64,000 nucleotides of DNA from Capsicum annuum. Lineage: Eukaryota > Streptophyta > Magnoliopsida > Solanales > Solanaceae. Location of the stretch: positions 16,094,855 through 16,158,854 of the forward strand of contig NC_061119.1 in NCBI RefSeq assembly GCF_002878395.1, read 5' to 3'. Position 1 is the stretch's first letter, and each line of letters opens with the position of its first letter. The notes under the pieces are model-generated. The model was given only the letters and a program-made list of their open reading frames with translations, was not told the DNA's origin and did not search any database. The translations under genes were made by a program, and so were the position numbers. Below, piece by piece: positions 1 to 11,460 of the stretch.

Positions 1-734
1 CTAGACAAGCCCCAAATCAATCCTCTAGTTGAAACCCTAGCTTCCCTTGCTCAAAAGCTTTTGAGAGAATTATAGAGTATTTAGAAGAGTTTCTAAGTAT
101 TAATGAATGGAATAATAGGGTAAATAACCTTCAAAGTCGGTTAGAAGTCATGGGACTTTATTAGGATAAGTGTAGAAATGTCTAGAATACCCTTACTTAA
201 GTTGCACCAAAATCCCATCCCAGGGGTACGACTGACCCTCACAAGTCATACCCTCCAATACGAGTGGTTCCCTTCCCTCATATCCTAGCCTCAACCTTTG
301 GATCCACACTGTCCAACATATGACTTATCCAACCAAGTCGTATCCAAAGTATATGATCCGTACCCTTCATTCGTATCCCTGGTAGATTTAAACCCAAGAA
401 AGGTTTAGAAACTATCCATGATATGAGTCCTTGGTGCAACTCGTAACCTGGCTTACGGCTCATGGTGAGCCACTCATACTCTGATCCAACCTATGTAACC
501 AAGTCTAATATTAAGTTAAGGAGCCAAACTATCTGTAACCACTGATACGAGTTGTACCCCTAAGTCGTATCCATTCCAGTAACCAAAATCCATCCAACAA
601 ACCACCACTGGTTAGTATATGAATGAACCTCACTATTCATACCCCAATATATGGCTTGTACCCTCGAGTTGTATTGGGTTCAAAGACCAAAATTGTAGGA
701 AATTTTTTATGGTCCAAAAACCAAGGTATTTTAG
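1..734 (-). mobile_element. Element A, 3' LTR (partial, cut by window edge)
   Basis: This is the start (in element orientation) of the 3' LTR of a minus-strand Ty3/Gypsy element. It aligns by eye along its whole length with 14908-15637, both ending ...CCAAGGT(A/G)TTTTAG. The LTR edge at 734 is followed by pyrimidine-rich sequence (tttcccctactagg), which on the minus strand is the polypurine tract. The rest of the LTR lies left of the window. The copies differ at many positions, so the insertion is old. Confidence 0.8.
224..675. repeat. Tandem short-hairpin modules in element A LTR
   Basis: Four to five degenerate units built on TACGACT...AGTCATA and ATACGAG...CTCATAT pairs occur near 224-286, 317-379, 414-480, 543-573 and 613-675. 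Each unit contains two adjacent short inverted repeats. The same array is present in the other LTR copy at about 15126-15580. Its place in the LTR matches palindromic or tandem arrays in the other LTR families of this window. Confidence 0.65.
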
Positions 735-954
735 TTTCCCCTACTAGGAACATTCATCCCCAAATTATGGATAAGGTAGGGGTAACCACACACACGAGTC
801 ATTTCCATTATCAAATACATTTCCAATCTTTAACAAAGTTTGAAAACAAAAAGGCAAAGATATTAATGTTTTCTTTAACAAATTCTAAAAATAAAGATGT
901 ATTGAAGACACATACCTTCCACATGAATCCCAAGAGAAGAAAACAAATGCAGAT

Positions 955-2460
955 CTTTGGACTTCATGTCCTCCGCTTCCCATGTAGCTTCTTCCACTTT
1001 ATGGTTCCGCCACTAAACCTTAACCGAAGACATATCCTTGGTCCACAACCGATGAACCTGCCTATCCAAGATCTCAACCGGGACCTTTTTATAAGAAAAA
1101 GAATTTGAGATACCCAATCCTTCCAAAGGAACAAACGAAGAAGGATCACCAGTGCAATTCCTCAACATGGAAACATAAATACCGGATGAACCAAGCTCAG
1201 TTATAAGAAAACTCCAACTCATAAGAAACATTACCAATTCCCCGCAAAACCTCAACCAATATATCAGGGACTAAGCTCCCCCTTCTTACCAAACTACACT
1301 ACCCTCTTTATGGGAGATACCTTGAGGAAAACCTTATCCCTATCCTTAAACTCCAAGTCTCTACGTCTAACATCCGCATAGGAATTTTGGCAACTTTGGG
1401 CAGACTTAAGCCTCTCTCAAATCACCTTCACCTTCTCCATATCCCGGTAAACCAAGTCGGTACCAAACATGTCTGCCTCATCATGCTCAAACAAACCAAT
1501 AGGAGATCTACATCTCATACCATACAATGCCTCAAAAAGAGTCATAACAATACAAGAATGATAGATATTATTGTAACCAAACTCAACTAAAGGTATATGC
1601 TCAAACCAATTCCCACCATAATTAATCACACAAGCCCATAGCATAGCCTCCAATGTCTGAATAGTTCTCTCTGCTTGCCTATCCATCTGCGGGTGGAAAA
1701 CAGTACTCAAACTAACCTTAGTTCCCAACCCCTTCTAGAAAGATTGCTAGAAGTGAGATGTAAACTGCGTGCCATGGTAAAAAATAATAGAAACAGGCAC
1801 CCCATGAAGCTTCACAATCTCATAAAGATACAACTTTGTATAATCTTCCACCGAGAGGTAGTCCGCACTGGCAAAAAATGTGCAAAATTAGTCATCCTAT
1901 CCACAATGATCCAAATTGAATCATATTAATTCTGAGACTGAGAAAGACCGATAACGAAGTCCATATTGATCATTTACCACTTCTATCCAGGAAAATTAAT
2001 TTCCTGATACAACCCTTCTAGCCTCATGTGATCAACCTTAACCTGTTGATACACCATGCACTTGGCTACAAAATCAGCCACATCCCTCTTCATGGCATTC
2101 CGCCAATAGATCTCCTTGAGATCATGATACATCTTAGTCGAGCTGGGATGAACAACATAGTGGAAATTATGCGCCTCAGCCAAAATCCTTTGACACAAAA
2201 TGTCGACATCAGGAACACACAACTTCCCATAGTACCGTAAAGTACCATTACTATCGATCTTAAACACCACTACCTTTTGCTTACCAATGTCACTCTTGAT
2301 TTTCATCAAGATAGGATCTAGAATTTGTTTCTCCTTAATCTTCGCACCAAGAGACGATCGAACCACTTCTTGCACCACCACACCACCATCCTTGGAGTCC
2401 AAGAGACGAACTTCAAGATTAGCCATGCGGTGAATATCCTTTAACAATTCCTACTTTTCT
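955..2460 (-). pseudogene. Element A integrase plus chromodomain (decayed)
   Basis: This is the C-terminal part of the gag-pol polyprotein, read right to left. The integrase zinc-binding domain (2000-2300) keeps its two histidines, but the second cysteine of the Cys-x2-Cys pair is tyrosine (KCMVYQQ). The integrase core follows at about 1730-1420 (HPQMDRQAERTIQTLE, with the catalytic Glu; FGYNN; RSPIGLFE). A chromodomain follows near 1150-955 (VPVEILDRQVHRL, SSVKV, EEATWEAE). The chromodomain after integrase marks a chromovirus, and the motif style is that of the Tekay clade. Frameshifts and stops break the frame repeatedly, so no integrase can be made. RNase H lies immediately upstream in the same element. 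Confidence 0.85.
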
Positions 2461-2539
2461 TCCTTTGCATAAGCCAAACTCTCCATAGATAACCTGCTAA
2501 GAGAATCAACAACCATGTTAGCCTTACTTGGGTGGTAGT

Positions 2540-3810
2540 GAAGGCTCATATCATAGTCCTTCAGAAGCTCAAGCTATCTCCTCTTCCTGAGGTTACGCTT
2601 CTTCTGAGTGAACACAACTGTAGACTCTTATGATCAGAAAAGATATCTACGTGAACACCATACAAATAATGCCACCATATTTTCAAAGCAAACACAACCG
2701 CCAACAGCTCTAAATCATGAGTAGGATAATTCCTCTTATACATATTCAACTGTCTGGAAGCATAGGAAATTACCTTTCTATGCCACATCAAAACATAACC
2801 AAGACCTACTTGAGATGTATCATAATAAATCACGAACCTATCATTGCCTTTCAACAAAGACATAATTGGAGCCAAAGAAACTTCTCAAAACTCCCCTCAC
2901 AAGCATTTAACCAAGAAAACTTAACCTTATTCTGAGTTAACTTAGTCAAAGAAGCAGCTATGGACAAAAATCTTTCCACAAACCACCTATAATACCCAGC
3001 TAAACCCAAGAAGCTTTGTATGTTGTATTGATTCATGGGTCTAAGGACACATCTTCACCACAACAACCTTTTATGGATCCACCATAATCCTTTCACTCGA
3101 AATAATGTGACCCAAGAAAGTTACAGTGTTCAACCAAAATTCACACTTGGAGAACTTAGCATATAACTGTTGTTCCTTTAATGTATGCAATTCCACATGA
3201 AGGGATTAACATGATCCACCTTACTCTTTGAATATAATAAAATGTCATAAATAAACACAATAACAAAGAGATCAAAATATTGATGAAAAACTCTGTTCAT
3301 CAGATACATAAATGCCACTAGAGCATTAGTCAACCCAAATGACATCACCAAAAACTCAAAATGCCTATACTGAGTATGAAAAGTTGTCTTAGAGATATAT
3401 TCATCCCTAATCTTTAGCTGATGGTACCCAGACTGAAGATCTATCTTAAAAAAGAACTTGGCACCTTTGAACTGGTTAATTAGATAATCTATCCATGAAA
3501 GAGGATGCTTATTCTTGACTATCACCCTATTCAATTGCCTATAGTCAATGGACATCCAAAAGAAACCATCCTTCTTACATACAAACAACACCGGTGCACT
3601 CCATAGGGATACACTAGAATGGATAAATCCCTTATCCAAAAGATTCTTAAATTGCTTCTTGAGTTCCCTCAACTCAGCCGCCATTGTATACAGAGGAATA
3701 GCAATTGGAAGAGGCTCCAAAACTAGATTAATTCCAAACTCGATTTCCCTATCCAGAGGAACACCTAGAAAATCACCTAAAAAGACCTCTGGAAACTCAT
3801 TAACCACTAA
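2540..3810 (-). pseudogene. Element A reverse transcriptase and RNase H (decayed)
   Basis: The reverse transcriptase lies at 3810-3180 with the family motifs [30 protein letters not shown] and MSFGLTNA. The catalytic box reads FIYDILLYS instead of the usual F-I-D-D, so the first of the paired aspartates is lost. RNase H is at 2875-2561 and keeps its acidic residues ([24 protein letters not shown]). The connection segment at 3036-2851 reads IQSFLGLAGYYRWFV. Order PR-RT-RH-IN is that of Ty3/Gypsy. The three pieces are in different frames, so this is a broken polyprotein. Confidence 0.9.
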
Positions 3811-3939
3811 AACTGATTGAAAAGAAGGACCTTTCGAGTTAGAATCTTTAATCCCGACTATGTGATAGAGACAACATTTAAAGATTAACCTCCGAGCTCT
3901 AAGATAAGAAATAAATCTCCCCTATGATCTAAAGAACCT

Positions 3940-4345
3940 CCCTCCCATTCTATGATCGATTTACTAGGGAATCTAAAGATAACCCTATGGTCAGATAATC
4001 CAAGGACGTGTAAAAAGAATGCGACCAATTTATACCTAAAATGACATCAAAATCCATCATACCCAACTCAAACAGATCCACCAGGGTTTGTTTGCCGCCC
4101 ATAGATACCCCCATATAGACTCTCTTAGTAATAATCGAGTCACTTACCAAGGTAGAAACAAAAAAAAAATTCAAAATAACTTCTGTTTCAAAACCAAAAG
4201 ATACAACCACATAAGAAGTCATATAGGAAAGAGTGGACCCCAGATCAAGCAAACAATGAATGCCATAAGAGAAAAGCTGTAACATATCGGTAACAACATC
4301 AGGTGATACAAAAGATTCCTGTCGAGACACCAAAGCATACAACTT
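3940..4345 (-). pseudogene. Element A aspartic protease (decayed)
   Basis: An open segment contains the retropepsin-like active-site region LLDLGSTLSYMTSYV, with the catalytic Asp present but D-S-G changed to D-L-G. It also has the flap and C-terminal motif region FDVILGINWSHSF (usually D-V-I-L-G-M-D-W-L). In Ty3/Gypsy elements this domain cuts the gag-pol polyprotein. It lies between the gag zinc knuckle and the reverse transcriptase, as expected. The Asp to Asn change in the GxDW motif and the surrounding frame breaks make activity unlikely. Confidence 0.8.
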
Positions 4346-4479
4346 ATTTCGAACAACACTAGAACCAGGAGTAGTAACAAAAGTAGATGCAACACCACCA
4401 GGTGTTTAAGCAGAAGATGAAGCCACCAGAATCTTATTTGCCTTCGTAGCTACCCTATTAATTGAACAATCCCTGAGCT

Positions 4480-5615
4480 GTGGCTTGCTTGGCCATACTT
4501 GAAGCATTTATCCCTTCTTTTATCATAATAACCCTGATGAGAATGACCACAAAACCTATAAAAAGGGTATGAAGAAACTAACTGACCTCTTCTTGCTTGA
4601 GATTGGGCACCCTGTGCTAAAAAATTTTCACCACTATGATGATGCCTATTGCCTGGCTGGTAAGGAGCACTAACAGAAGAGTAGAAACCAAAACTTCGCC
4701 ACTTTTTTTTTACCGTTTACCACCATCCCGACCACCTTGAGACTAAGCACTTCTCTAGTTAAATAACCTACTCTTCTTACCCTGTCTATCTAAAAACTTT
4801 GCCTATTTCAAATTTTCATTCTCCACTTGCTGTATATAAATAGTCAACCTAGAGATTTCCATATCTTTAATCAGTAAGGCAGTCTTACTCTCAAAAATCA
4901 AATCCCAATTCAACCCAAAAGCGAACTTCCTTATTCTTGTCCGTATGTCAACCACTAAATCAGGAACATACCTTGATAATTGGTGAAAGGCATATTCCTT
5001 GATAGACATCCTCCCCTACTTGAGGTTCACAAACTTCTCAATTTTTGCTTCCCTTAACTCTTGGGGAAAGAATCGATCTAAGAAGGCCTTAGAAAAAGTA
5101 TCCCATAAGATTGATTCTTCCACATCACCCCTATCCCTGTACCACTCTTCATACCACTAATATTCAACTTCTTTGAGATAATAATCTGTAAAGTTTACCC
5201 TATCCACATTGGCAACCTGCATCACCCAAAATATCTTTTCCATTTTACCCAAAAGCCTTATGGATCCTTCTCCACCTTTACTCCAGAAAAAGTGAGAGGA
5301 CCCATCTTTATAAATTAGCCAACCCTTGTGGCCTCAGCAAAAAAAGCACCAGTTGTACCCCGCTCAGCCTGAGCAGCGACCATCTGAGCAATAATATGAA
5401 TAGACTGATGGAATTCTGCATTAGTCACCTTACCTTGAGAAGGACTAGTAGAAATTGGTGGAACTTCAAAACTATCAGGCATAGGATTGTGACATCAAAG
5501 ATAACCCCAGAAGTAGGATGCACCCCTTCAGTATTACCCTCCAATAGGATAGAAGAATTTTCTTGTGTTCCAAATCTATGAGTTATGATTTGAAAAAACA
5601 TACTCTACTCGACAT
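4480..5615 (-). pseudogene. Element A gag (decayed)
   Basis: This is the capsid-type gag region of the element. From the right: an ATG at 5613-5615 near the tRNA primer site, an N-terminal stretch reading FHQSIHIIAQMVAAQAERG near 5400, the gag-core C-terminus MSIKEYAFHQLSRYVPDLV at 5009-4950, and a degraded zinc knuckle CFKYGQASH near 4490-4530 whose second Cys is Tyr. In-frame stops are frequent. The ATG choice rests only on its position beside the primer site. A parallel gag with the same core motif is found in element C (40047-41060). Confidence 0.7.
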
Positions 5616-5644
5616 GGCTTTGTGGACTCCCAACTGACCATGAA

Positions 5645-5662
5645 CCTAGACTCTGATACCAA
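5645..5662 (-). other. Element A primer binding site (initiator tRNA-Met)
   Basis: The minus strand reads TTGGTATCAGAGTCTAGG. TGGTATCAGAG is complementary to the 3' end of plant initiator tRNA-Met, the usual primer of these elements. It fixes the orientation and places the inner edge of the 5' LTR at about 5665. Confidence 0.8.
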
Positions 5663-5664
5663 CA

Positions 5665-6420
5665 TGATGTGGCTCAATCAGGGTACTTATCTTAATAGGA
5701 ATCCCAAGATTGATAGAGATAGGAGACCACCCCCATTACCTAACCCTACCTCCAACCGCCCTCCCTGAGATAGATGAATTTTTGAGCATGTAATAAGATA
5801 GTGTAACAGCTTATATAAAGACTTTGGGATAGGATCACAATAGTGACCGACTCAGCTGAGTCCAACCATCTTATACTAATAATCTAACCATACCAAACTG
5901 ATACCGAAACAAGGTCCATAAACTAGGCCATAAACAAAGATGTTCCAAAACATAATATAATTAATCCCAAAATGATATATGATGGAACAGTGACAAATTA
6001 TGTTCGATAGTCCAGCCTTCTAGCTTATTACAATGACAAGGTCGACACCAATATCGGTCCTACCCATTACAACCCATAGAAGTACCATAAAGCCTCTAGC
6101 CAAAAGAGTAATAAAATTTGATTGGGACATTACCTCCAACTATTGCCAAAACCAATATTCAAAATAAAATCAAAGTGTCTAAAAATATTCATAACATGAA
6201 ATAGAGCTTTCCCAAAGGATGGAAGCTTACTAATTCAGTCTAAATGCTGATTCGTGAGTCAATCACTATGTAGAAGGAGTAGAATGATTGGTTCCTATAT
6301 TGCGTGGGTATACAACCACCAGTAGACAGGTTAGCGGGTGAACGCCTGCATGATATCAGGATAAGGACAAATAATTCCTTTTATAAAACTAAGTAAAACC
6401 ATCCATATGCATACGACCAT
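5665..6420 (-). mobile_element. Element A, 5' LTR, inner part
   Basis: Begins (plus view) next to the primer binding site and runs into a microsatellite. It does not align with the LTR of element B, so it belongs to element A. The LTR resumes at 13988 after the inserted element B. Together the pieces give an LTR of about 2.4 kb. Only the part equivalent to 14908-15637 can be confirmed against the second LTR; the rest is placed by context. Confidence 0.65.
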
Positions 6421-6485
6421 ACATACATTCATACATACATACATATATATATACACACATATATACATATGTGTGTGTATGTGTG
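6421..6485. repeat. (CATA)/(TA)/(TG) microsatellite at left junction of element B
   Basis: Simple repeat catacata...tatata...gtgtgtatgtgtg lying exactly where element A LTR sequence ends and the truncated LTR of element B begins. A second simple repeat (13941-13987) lies at the other junction. Confidence 0.85.
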
Positions 6486-7908
6486 TAAATCCTACTCCCA
6501 ACTAAATGACTTAGAATATTAGACTGACTATACTTAACTATTTAAAAATACTAATTGAAAAAATAGGGCTCGTAACTATTCTGTGACTATTTCATAAATA
6601 CTAAAAACTAGGTAAGCAACTAAATTTCAGGTATTCAAACCCCCAGGACTCGATAAAAATAATAGCAAGATCGTACTAAAACTTTGAGGACATGATATGT
6701 AAGCATTTATTCAAAACTCATTTTTGTAGGCATTTCATCAAACACTTGTAATTCATGGTTTAAACCAAACATGGGAATAGTTTTAAAACTTATGGTAATA
6801 GCATAATTTCACTACTAAAATCACCAATTAAGGTTTAATTCAATGAAAAACACCATTCAAATGTCTGGGGATGAGTAACAATAATAATTACATGTAAACA
6901 TGGTATAGAATCAAAATTTATGGGGATTCATGATTAAAATCACAATAACTTGTAAAAACCACAACTTTTTAAATTTGAAATTGGATTCTTGGACTCCATG
7001 GGTGGAAAGGACCCATGGATGAACATTTAACATACCTCAATTGAAGAAAACTTAAAAGTCCTTGGTGGATTTTTATGGGGATTATTCTTTAAAGGTGAAG
7101 CTTTAGGGTTTTGCTTGGAGAGAATTTTTTGTGAATAATGAGCGTACTAGGCTTAGAATAGGTTTAATCATTTGTTTTTCATGATTTAGGGGATTGGTAA
7201 AATACTAAACTACCCTTGGAAAATTAAAACTCGGAATTGGAAATCCTAATTTTTCACCTTGGCGTGATGTGGTGCTATCGTGTTGCATCACTGGATAATG
7301 GAAAATCCTGATTTTGCACTCCAGTGCGATGTAGTGCTATTGCATTGCGTCACTGGAAAATGGACAAGTGCAAATTTGCACTCCTCAATGACTTGGTGCT
7401 TTTGCATTCATCACTGGAAATGGATGAGTGTGAATTTACATTCGAATGCAATATGGTACCTATTTCACCGCAATTCCTGGTGCGACACTGGCCAATTGTG
7501 ATAAGCTACTGGAAAGGGATGAGTGTAATTTTGGGGATCACTACGGCGCTACATGATCACGGTGAACTACTGCCTCTCACTAAAAGTGCCATAACTTCTC
7601 ACTCGGGTACCGAATTAAGGCAAAATTGGTATCGTTGGAAATCTAATTCAATTAACTATCTAATGGTGGGTCATTAGTTAAAAAATTCTTAGTAATATGA
7701 AAGATATGCTCATTTGAAGTTTACTATAGCAATGTTCTTCCTAAGAACTCAATTGTTAAGGGATATTTTGATTCGCCTAAAGGCTAGGAGTTATTTGAGG
7801 CCTTAATATACATCAAACTCACTCATAAAAGTACCAAAACAATATATTTTATTTATCATCAGTTTGAAGCATGGTTCTAATATTGATTTGGATTACTGGG
7901 GTATTACA
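6486..7908 (-). mobile_element. Element B, 3' LTR, truncated
   Basis: Aligns by eye with 12527-13940. The first about 1066 bp of the LTR in plus view (equivalent to 11461-12526) are absent, and the break falls on the microsatellite at 6421-6485. The LTR ends ...GGGGTATTACA at 7908 and is followed by the polypurine tract of the minus strand (plus view atatctcccctttggg). Confidence 0.8.
7261..7510. repeat. About 61-bp tandem modules in element B LTR
   Basis: Three clear units and a fourth weak one start at about 7261, 7322, 7383 and 7442. Each has GTGCTAT..GCGT..CACTGG followed by GTGCAAATTTGCACT-like inverted sequence. The second LTR copy carries the same array at about 13292-13560. Within the LTR the array lies 330-650 bp from the LTR start in element orientation. 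Confidence 0.75.
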
Positions 7909-10360
7909 ATATCTCCCCTTTGGGAAATTGAAGCTGGTTTAGCTTTGAGTATTAAAGAATCTGAGATCATATAATGAACATGCATAATTGGGAACATAAG
8001 AACATAACTGGGTCTGAAACATGATACATGAACTAAATATCATTAATTAACTGATTTCCTTGAATACATGCAATGACATGAGAATGGTTATAAGGATGAT
8101 ATTTGAATGAGAGAGTCAACTTATGAGTGCCCATTACTTTAAGATGGATTTTGTTACATGAATAAAATATGGAAGGCTTAGGACATGAAAGCTTGGGGGA
8201 TTATAATACATCTCCCCCTTGGGATATTATGTCCCCCAAAAGACACTGACATGGCTGAAATACTGAGGGAAGACTGAGATGATACATGAGACACTTACAA
8301 ACTGAATCATGACTGAATATCTGAAATCTAAAACTGATGCCTGATGCATGAAATGAATTGAAATTATAACTTGCATCGTTGTGAAGGAATTTTTTCCTGA
8401 ATAGAAGAGATGAAAACCATAGGAACTTGTCTGCCTGACAGCTAAACTAAATTACTAGCTATACAACTAACTCATACTAAAAGCTTATACTTAACTGGAG
8501 TATTTCTTCGACACTCTTTCTATGAATTTCTAATGACTTTAGGGAGCCGAGAATCTTGGTACAGTCTGAATAAGACATCTGAATAAGAAATCATAACATG
8601 GGTAAAATTTTGTAATATGTGACATAGACCTATGAAACATCAACTAGGATGGAGTTACTAAGCCTTATGCACTAAAACTACTAACTTACAATCTTAGCCA
8701 CACTTCTCAACTACTCCCTCAACTATATTTTCTACTTCAACACCACACTTCACTTGAGGCTACTGAAAATATTCACATGGGTACTTATAACTCTTCTTAC
8801 TGTGGTCTGAGCTGGACTGAATTCTCCCACTATGTTCAAGCCTACTTGAATCTATAAAATACACATATATTATTGTAATACTAGTCTGAGATATGAATTC
8901 AATATAGTCTGAACTTTCATAACTCCCCATCTCTAGAATAATTCTAATTACCCCTTCAACAACTAAATATAACCTCTTACTAGCCATTCACTAACGCGTA
9001 ATGCATTTATCCACTTACACACCAATATGACATTCAAGCCTATCTTCATAACTACAGTCTCATGTAACACAAGTATGCAAAAATCTTTCCTTAACATGAA
9101 ATATTTACTTTCTCACATATAAGCAAATTACTCATCATCACCATCATTTCATAAGGAAAGGTCACTGAAAAGTTTGAATATGAAATCCTGAAGAATGGAA
9201 GAAATACCATGCATAACTTGGACACTTAACTGGGGCCTGAGGATTAGAATATCAACAAATGGATTTATCAAGAGATCTAAACTGAGGATATACATGACAT
9301 AGTCTAAATTTCACTGATCATTAAGAGTGTAGGATGAGTCACGGAAATTGAGCATACAATAAAACATGAATACATGAGTCATAAACTGCATGACCTGAGT
9401 TTGGAGTTTTTGAATTCATGGAACATAATTCGTACTGCTGGGTGAACTTGAATCCTCATATTAGGGACTGGAAGAGTACATGATTTTCTATAATGTGCAA
9501 GAATATAAGCTTTGATCATAGAGCTGACATGTAAGGCATGAGTAGATATTGTAAAAAATTATGTACAAATACTAAAATAAGCATGGGCCAGACATTTTCT
9601 TCCTTAGTATTGTTCTACAATAGCCTAGTATCACTGCTAGAATCAGAGAGCCTGACTTGGTTAATTATCCCATTATCTCTTCCTTAGCTTTAAGCTATCA
9701 CTCTAAGTTTGTGAACCACTTACTAAACTCTAAATTGAAATGCAATCACTTTACTCTAGAGTTTGAGACATAACAACGCAGATAAATACTATACTTACCC
9801 TGAAAGACTACACCTAATAATATAAGACCCACTGCTGGTACTTTCTTCTGATAGACAATTCTTAGCTTTGTATATCCCTAACAATCATCATACAATAACT
9901 AAAACATGGACTAACTTAGAATTTCCAACTCCTCTTTCTATTATCTCAACCTTCAAAGATTCAAACTTACATTCTAGCACATAGCATGGATATCCCCAAA
10001 TCTTTAACAACCATACTACTTTCTCCATAGCCTAGAAATATCATATTAATAATACATGTTTTGAATCAACAAACCTAATTTCTTGCATACATTGTTTCAA
10101 GCCTACTGATTCACCTTTTTAACAACTAGCCCCATGGAATACATAATTTGCTTAACACTATCCCAACTCTACTACTACTGCTAAACTCCTGGATTCGTAC
10201 TTCTAATTCTAGATTATATGCTGTCATAGGATTTCGAGAGAGACCAGAAACATATTTGACTCCTAAGAACTGAGGTTCTCCCCTCCCGTTGATGACTGGT
10301 TTATTGAGAAACTAAAACTAAATGACTATTTCTGAAATAAACTAAAATAGTTTTTCTAGG
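7909..10360 (-). mobile_element. Element B internal region, non-coding part
   Basis: Lies between the polypurine tract of element B and its gag-protease remnant. No reverse transcriptase, RNase H or integrase motif is visible on either strand. Long stretches align by eye with element D, for example 8500-8760 with 60290-60570 and 9610-9780 with 61550-61700. A second polypurine-tract-like block (attataatacatctcccccttggg) is at about 8199-8222. The region therefore looks like a conserved non-coding filler of a non-autonomous LTR element family rather than simply eroded pol. Confidence 0.65.
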
Positions 10361-10369
10361 ATACTGTAA

Positions 10370-11260
10370 CCGGGCAATTTCTGTATACTCGCTAGGCTAT
10401 GATAGACTTACCCACTAGGGTAGATATTGAGAAAGGCTCAATTAAAGTTTTAGTAATGACTTTGAAATTGATAGCTATATAGGGGGTTACAAAAGAAAGT
10501 GAAGCCCCAGGATCTAACAAAGCATAAACATGAAGATGAAAAGATTGTAATATACCCATAACTGTATTAGGAGAACTTTTCTAATCATGTTGGGACTAGA
10601 ATGCATAATGTCTATTCTGAATCTGACCATGGGTTACACTAAAAGTGGTGCCCCACTGAGTCGAGTGACCGGGTGGAACTAGAGGATGACTGTACTGACT
10701 TTGCAGAACAGCCTTAGGACACTGTCTGACTCTATGGCCTGACTCGCTACATCAAAAACATGCATCACTTCTTGATCTAAACAAACCCTTATGATTCTTA
10801 CCATATTCTTCCTAAAGCAGTTTAGTATGAACAACCTTCCTACTACCTTGTGTCTTAGAGCCAAGTTCTCTGTTTCGACTGTCATTTTTAAACTTAGGCA
10901 TTGACGCACTTGCTAAAGGTAGAGCTAAGGCTAAGAATTTTTGACAGAATTGAGAGAGGTTACAATTCCTTGACCTTCACTTAAAACAACTTGTTCTATC
11001 TCTCTTATTCTTCTCTCCTTCTTCTTACGCCTTCCTTCTCATTCAGCTAATCATAAATAGAAAGCCTAGATAGGACAACAACCTACAGATTATTTTAAGC
11101 AACTACTAAATTATCTAAGGTGGTGAAAGCAATTCTGACTTTGGTGTAGGAGACATATACGTTTAGGGGATCTTCCTGAACGAGCGAAGGTGCGGGTTGA
11201 TTCCCATTCCTTCTTTCATTATTCTTTTTGGAAGGTATGTTTTGTAACAAAATAAAGAAT
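10370..11260 (-). pseudogene. Element B gag-protease remnant without pol
   Basis: The right end (11260-11080) reads NNERRNGNQPAPSLVQEDPL, closely matching the gag N-terminus of element C (NRRRTGNQPSLLPVQADPL). The capsid core seen in C is missing. The gag C-terminus follows with MPKFKND and a zinc knuckle CF*CSESGHRVRQCP at about 10730-10760, with a stop inside. Then comes a protease active-site segment LDPGASLSFVTPYIA at about 10530-10480 with its catalytic Asp. Nothing recognisable as pol follows. The family resemblance to C shows a Tekay-like origin. The element would depend on another for reverse transcription and integration. Confidence 0.7.
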
Positions 11261-11439
11261 GAATTAGAAAGGAGAGTTTAAATAGAGCTCATGGTCTTTT
11301 GCACGACATGAATACTGAAAGAAGGGAAACTTTTCCTAAAACGTCTTGTAGCCTCTTGTCTATAAGTGTGGCGCCCTACACAACCATGTACAAGACTCTA
11401 CTCGACGTTGCTTTTAGACTCCCTAGGACTCTTTAAAAC

Positions 11440-11460
11440 CTCAGGATCTAATACCAAGTT
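11440..11460 (-). other. Element B primer binding site
   Basis: The minus strand reads AACTTGGTATTAGATCCTGAGG. TTGGTATTAGA is an initiator tRNA-Met site with one change (usual TTGGTATCAGA). The leader next to it aligns with that of element D at 63590-63717. Confidence 0.75.

Noticed and set aside
623..1108. Open frame of 161 codons on the plus strand
   Set aside because: It spans the LTR edge and runs antisense to the element A chromodomain; no domain seen.
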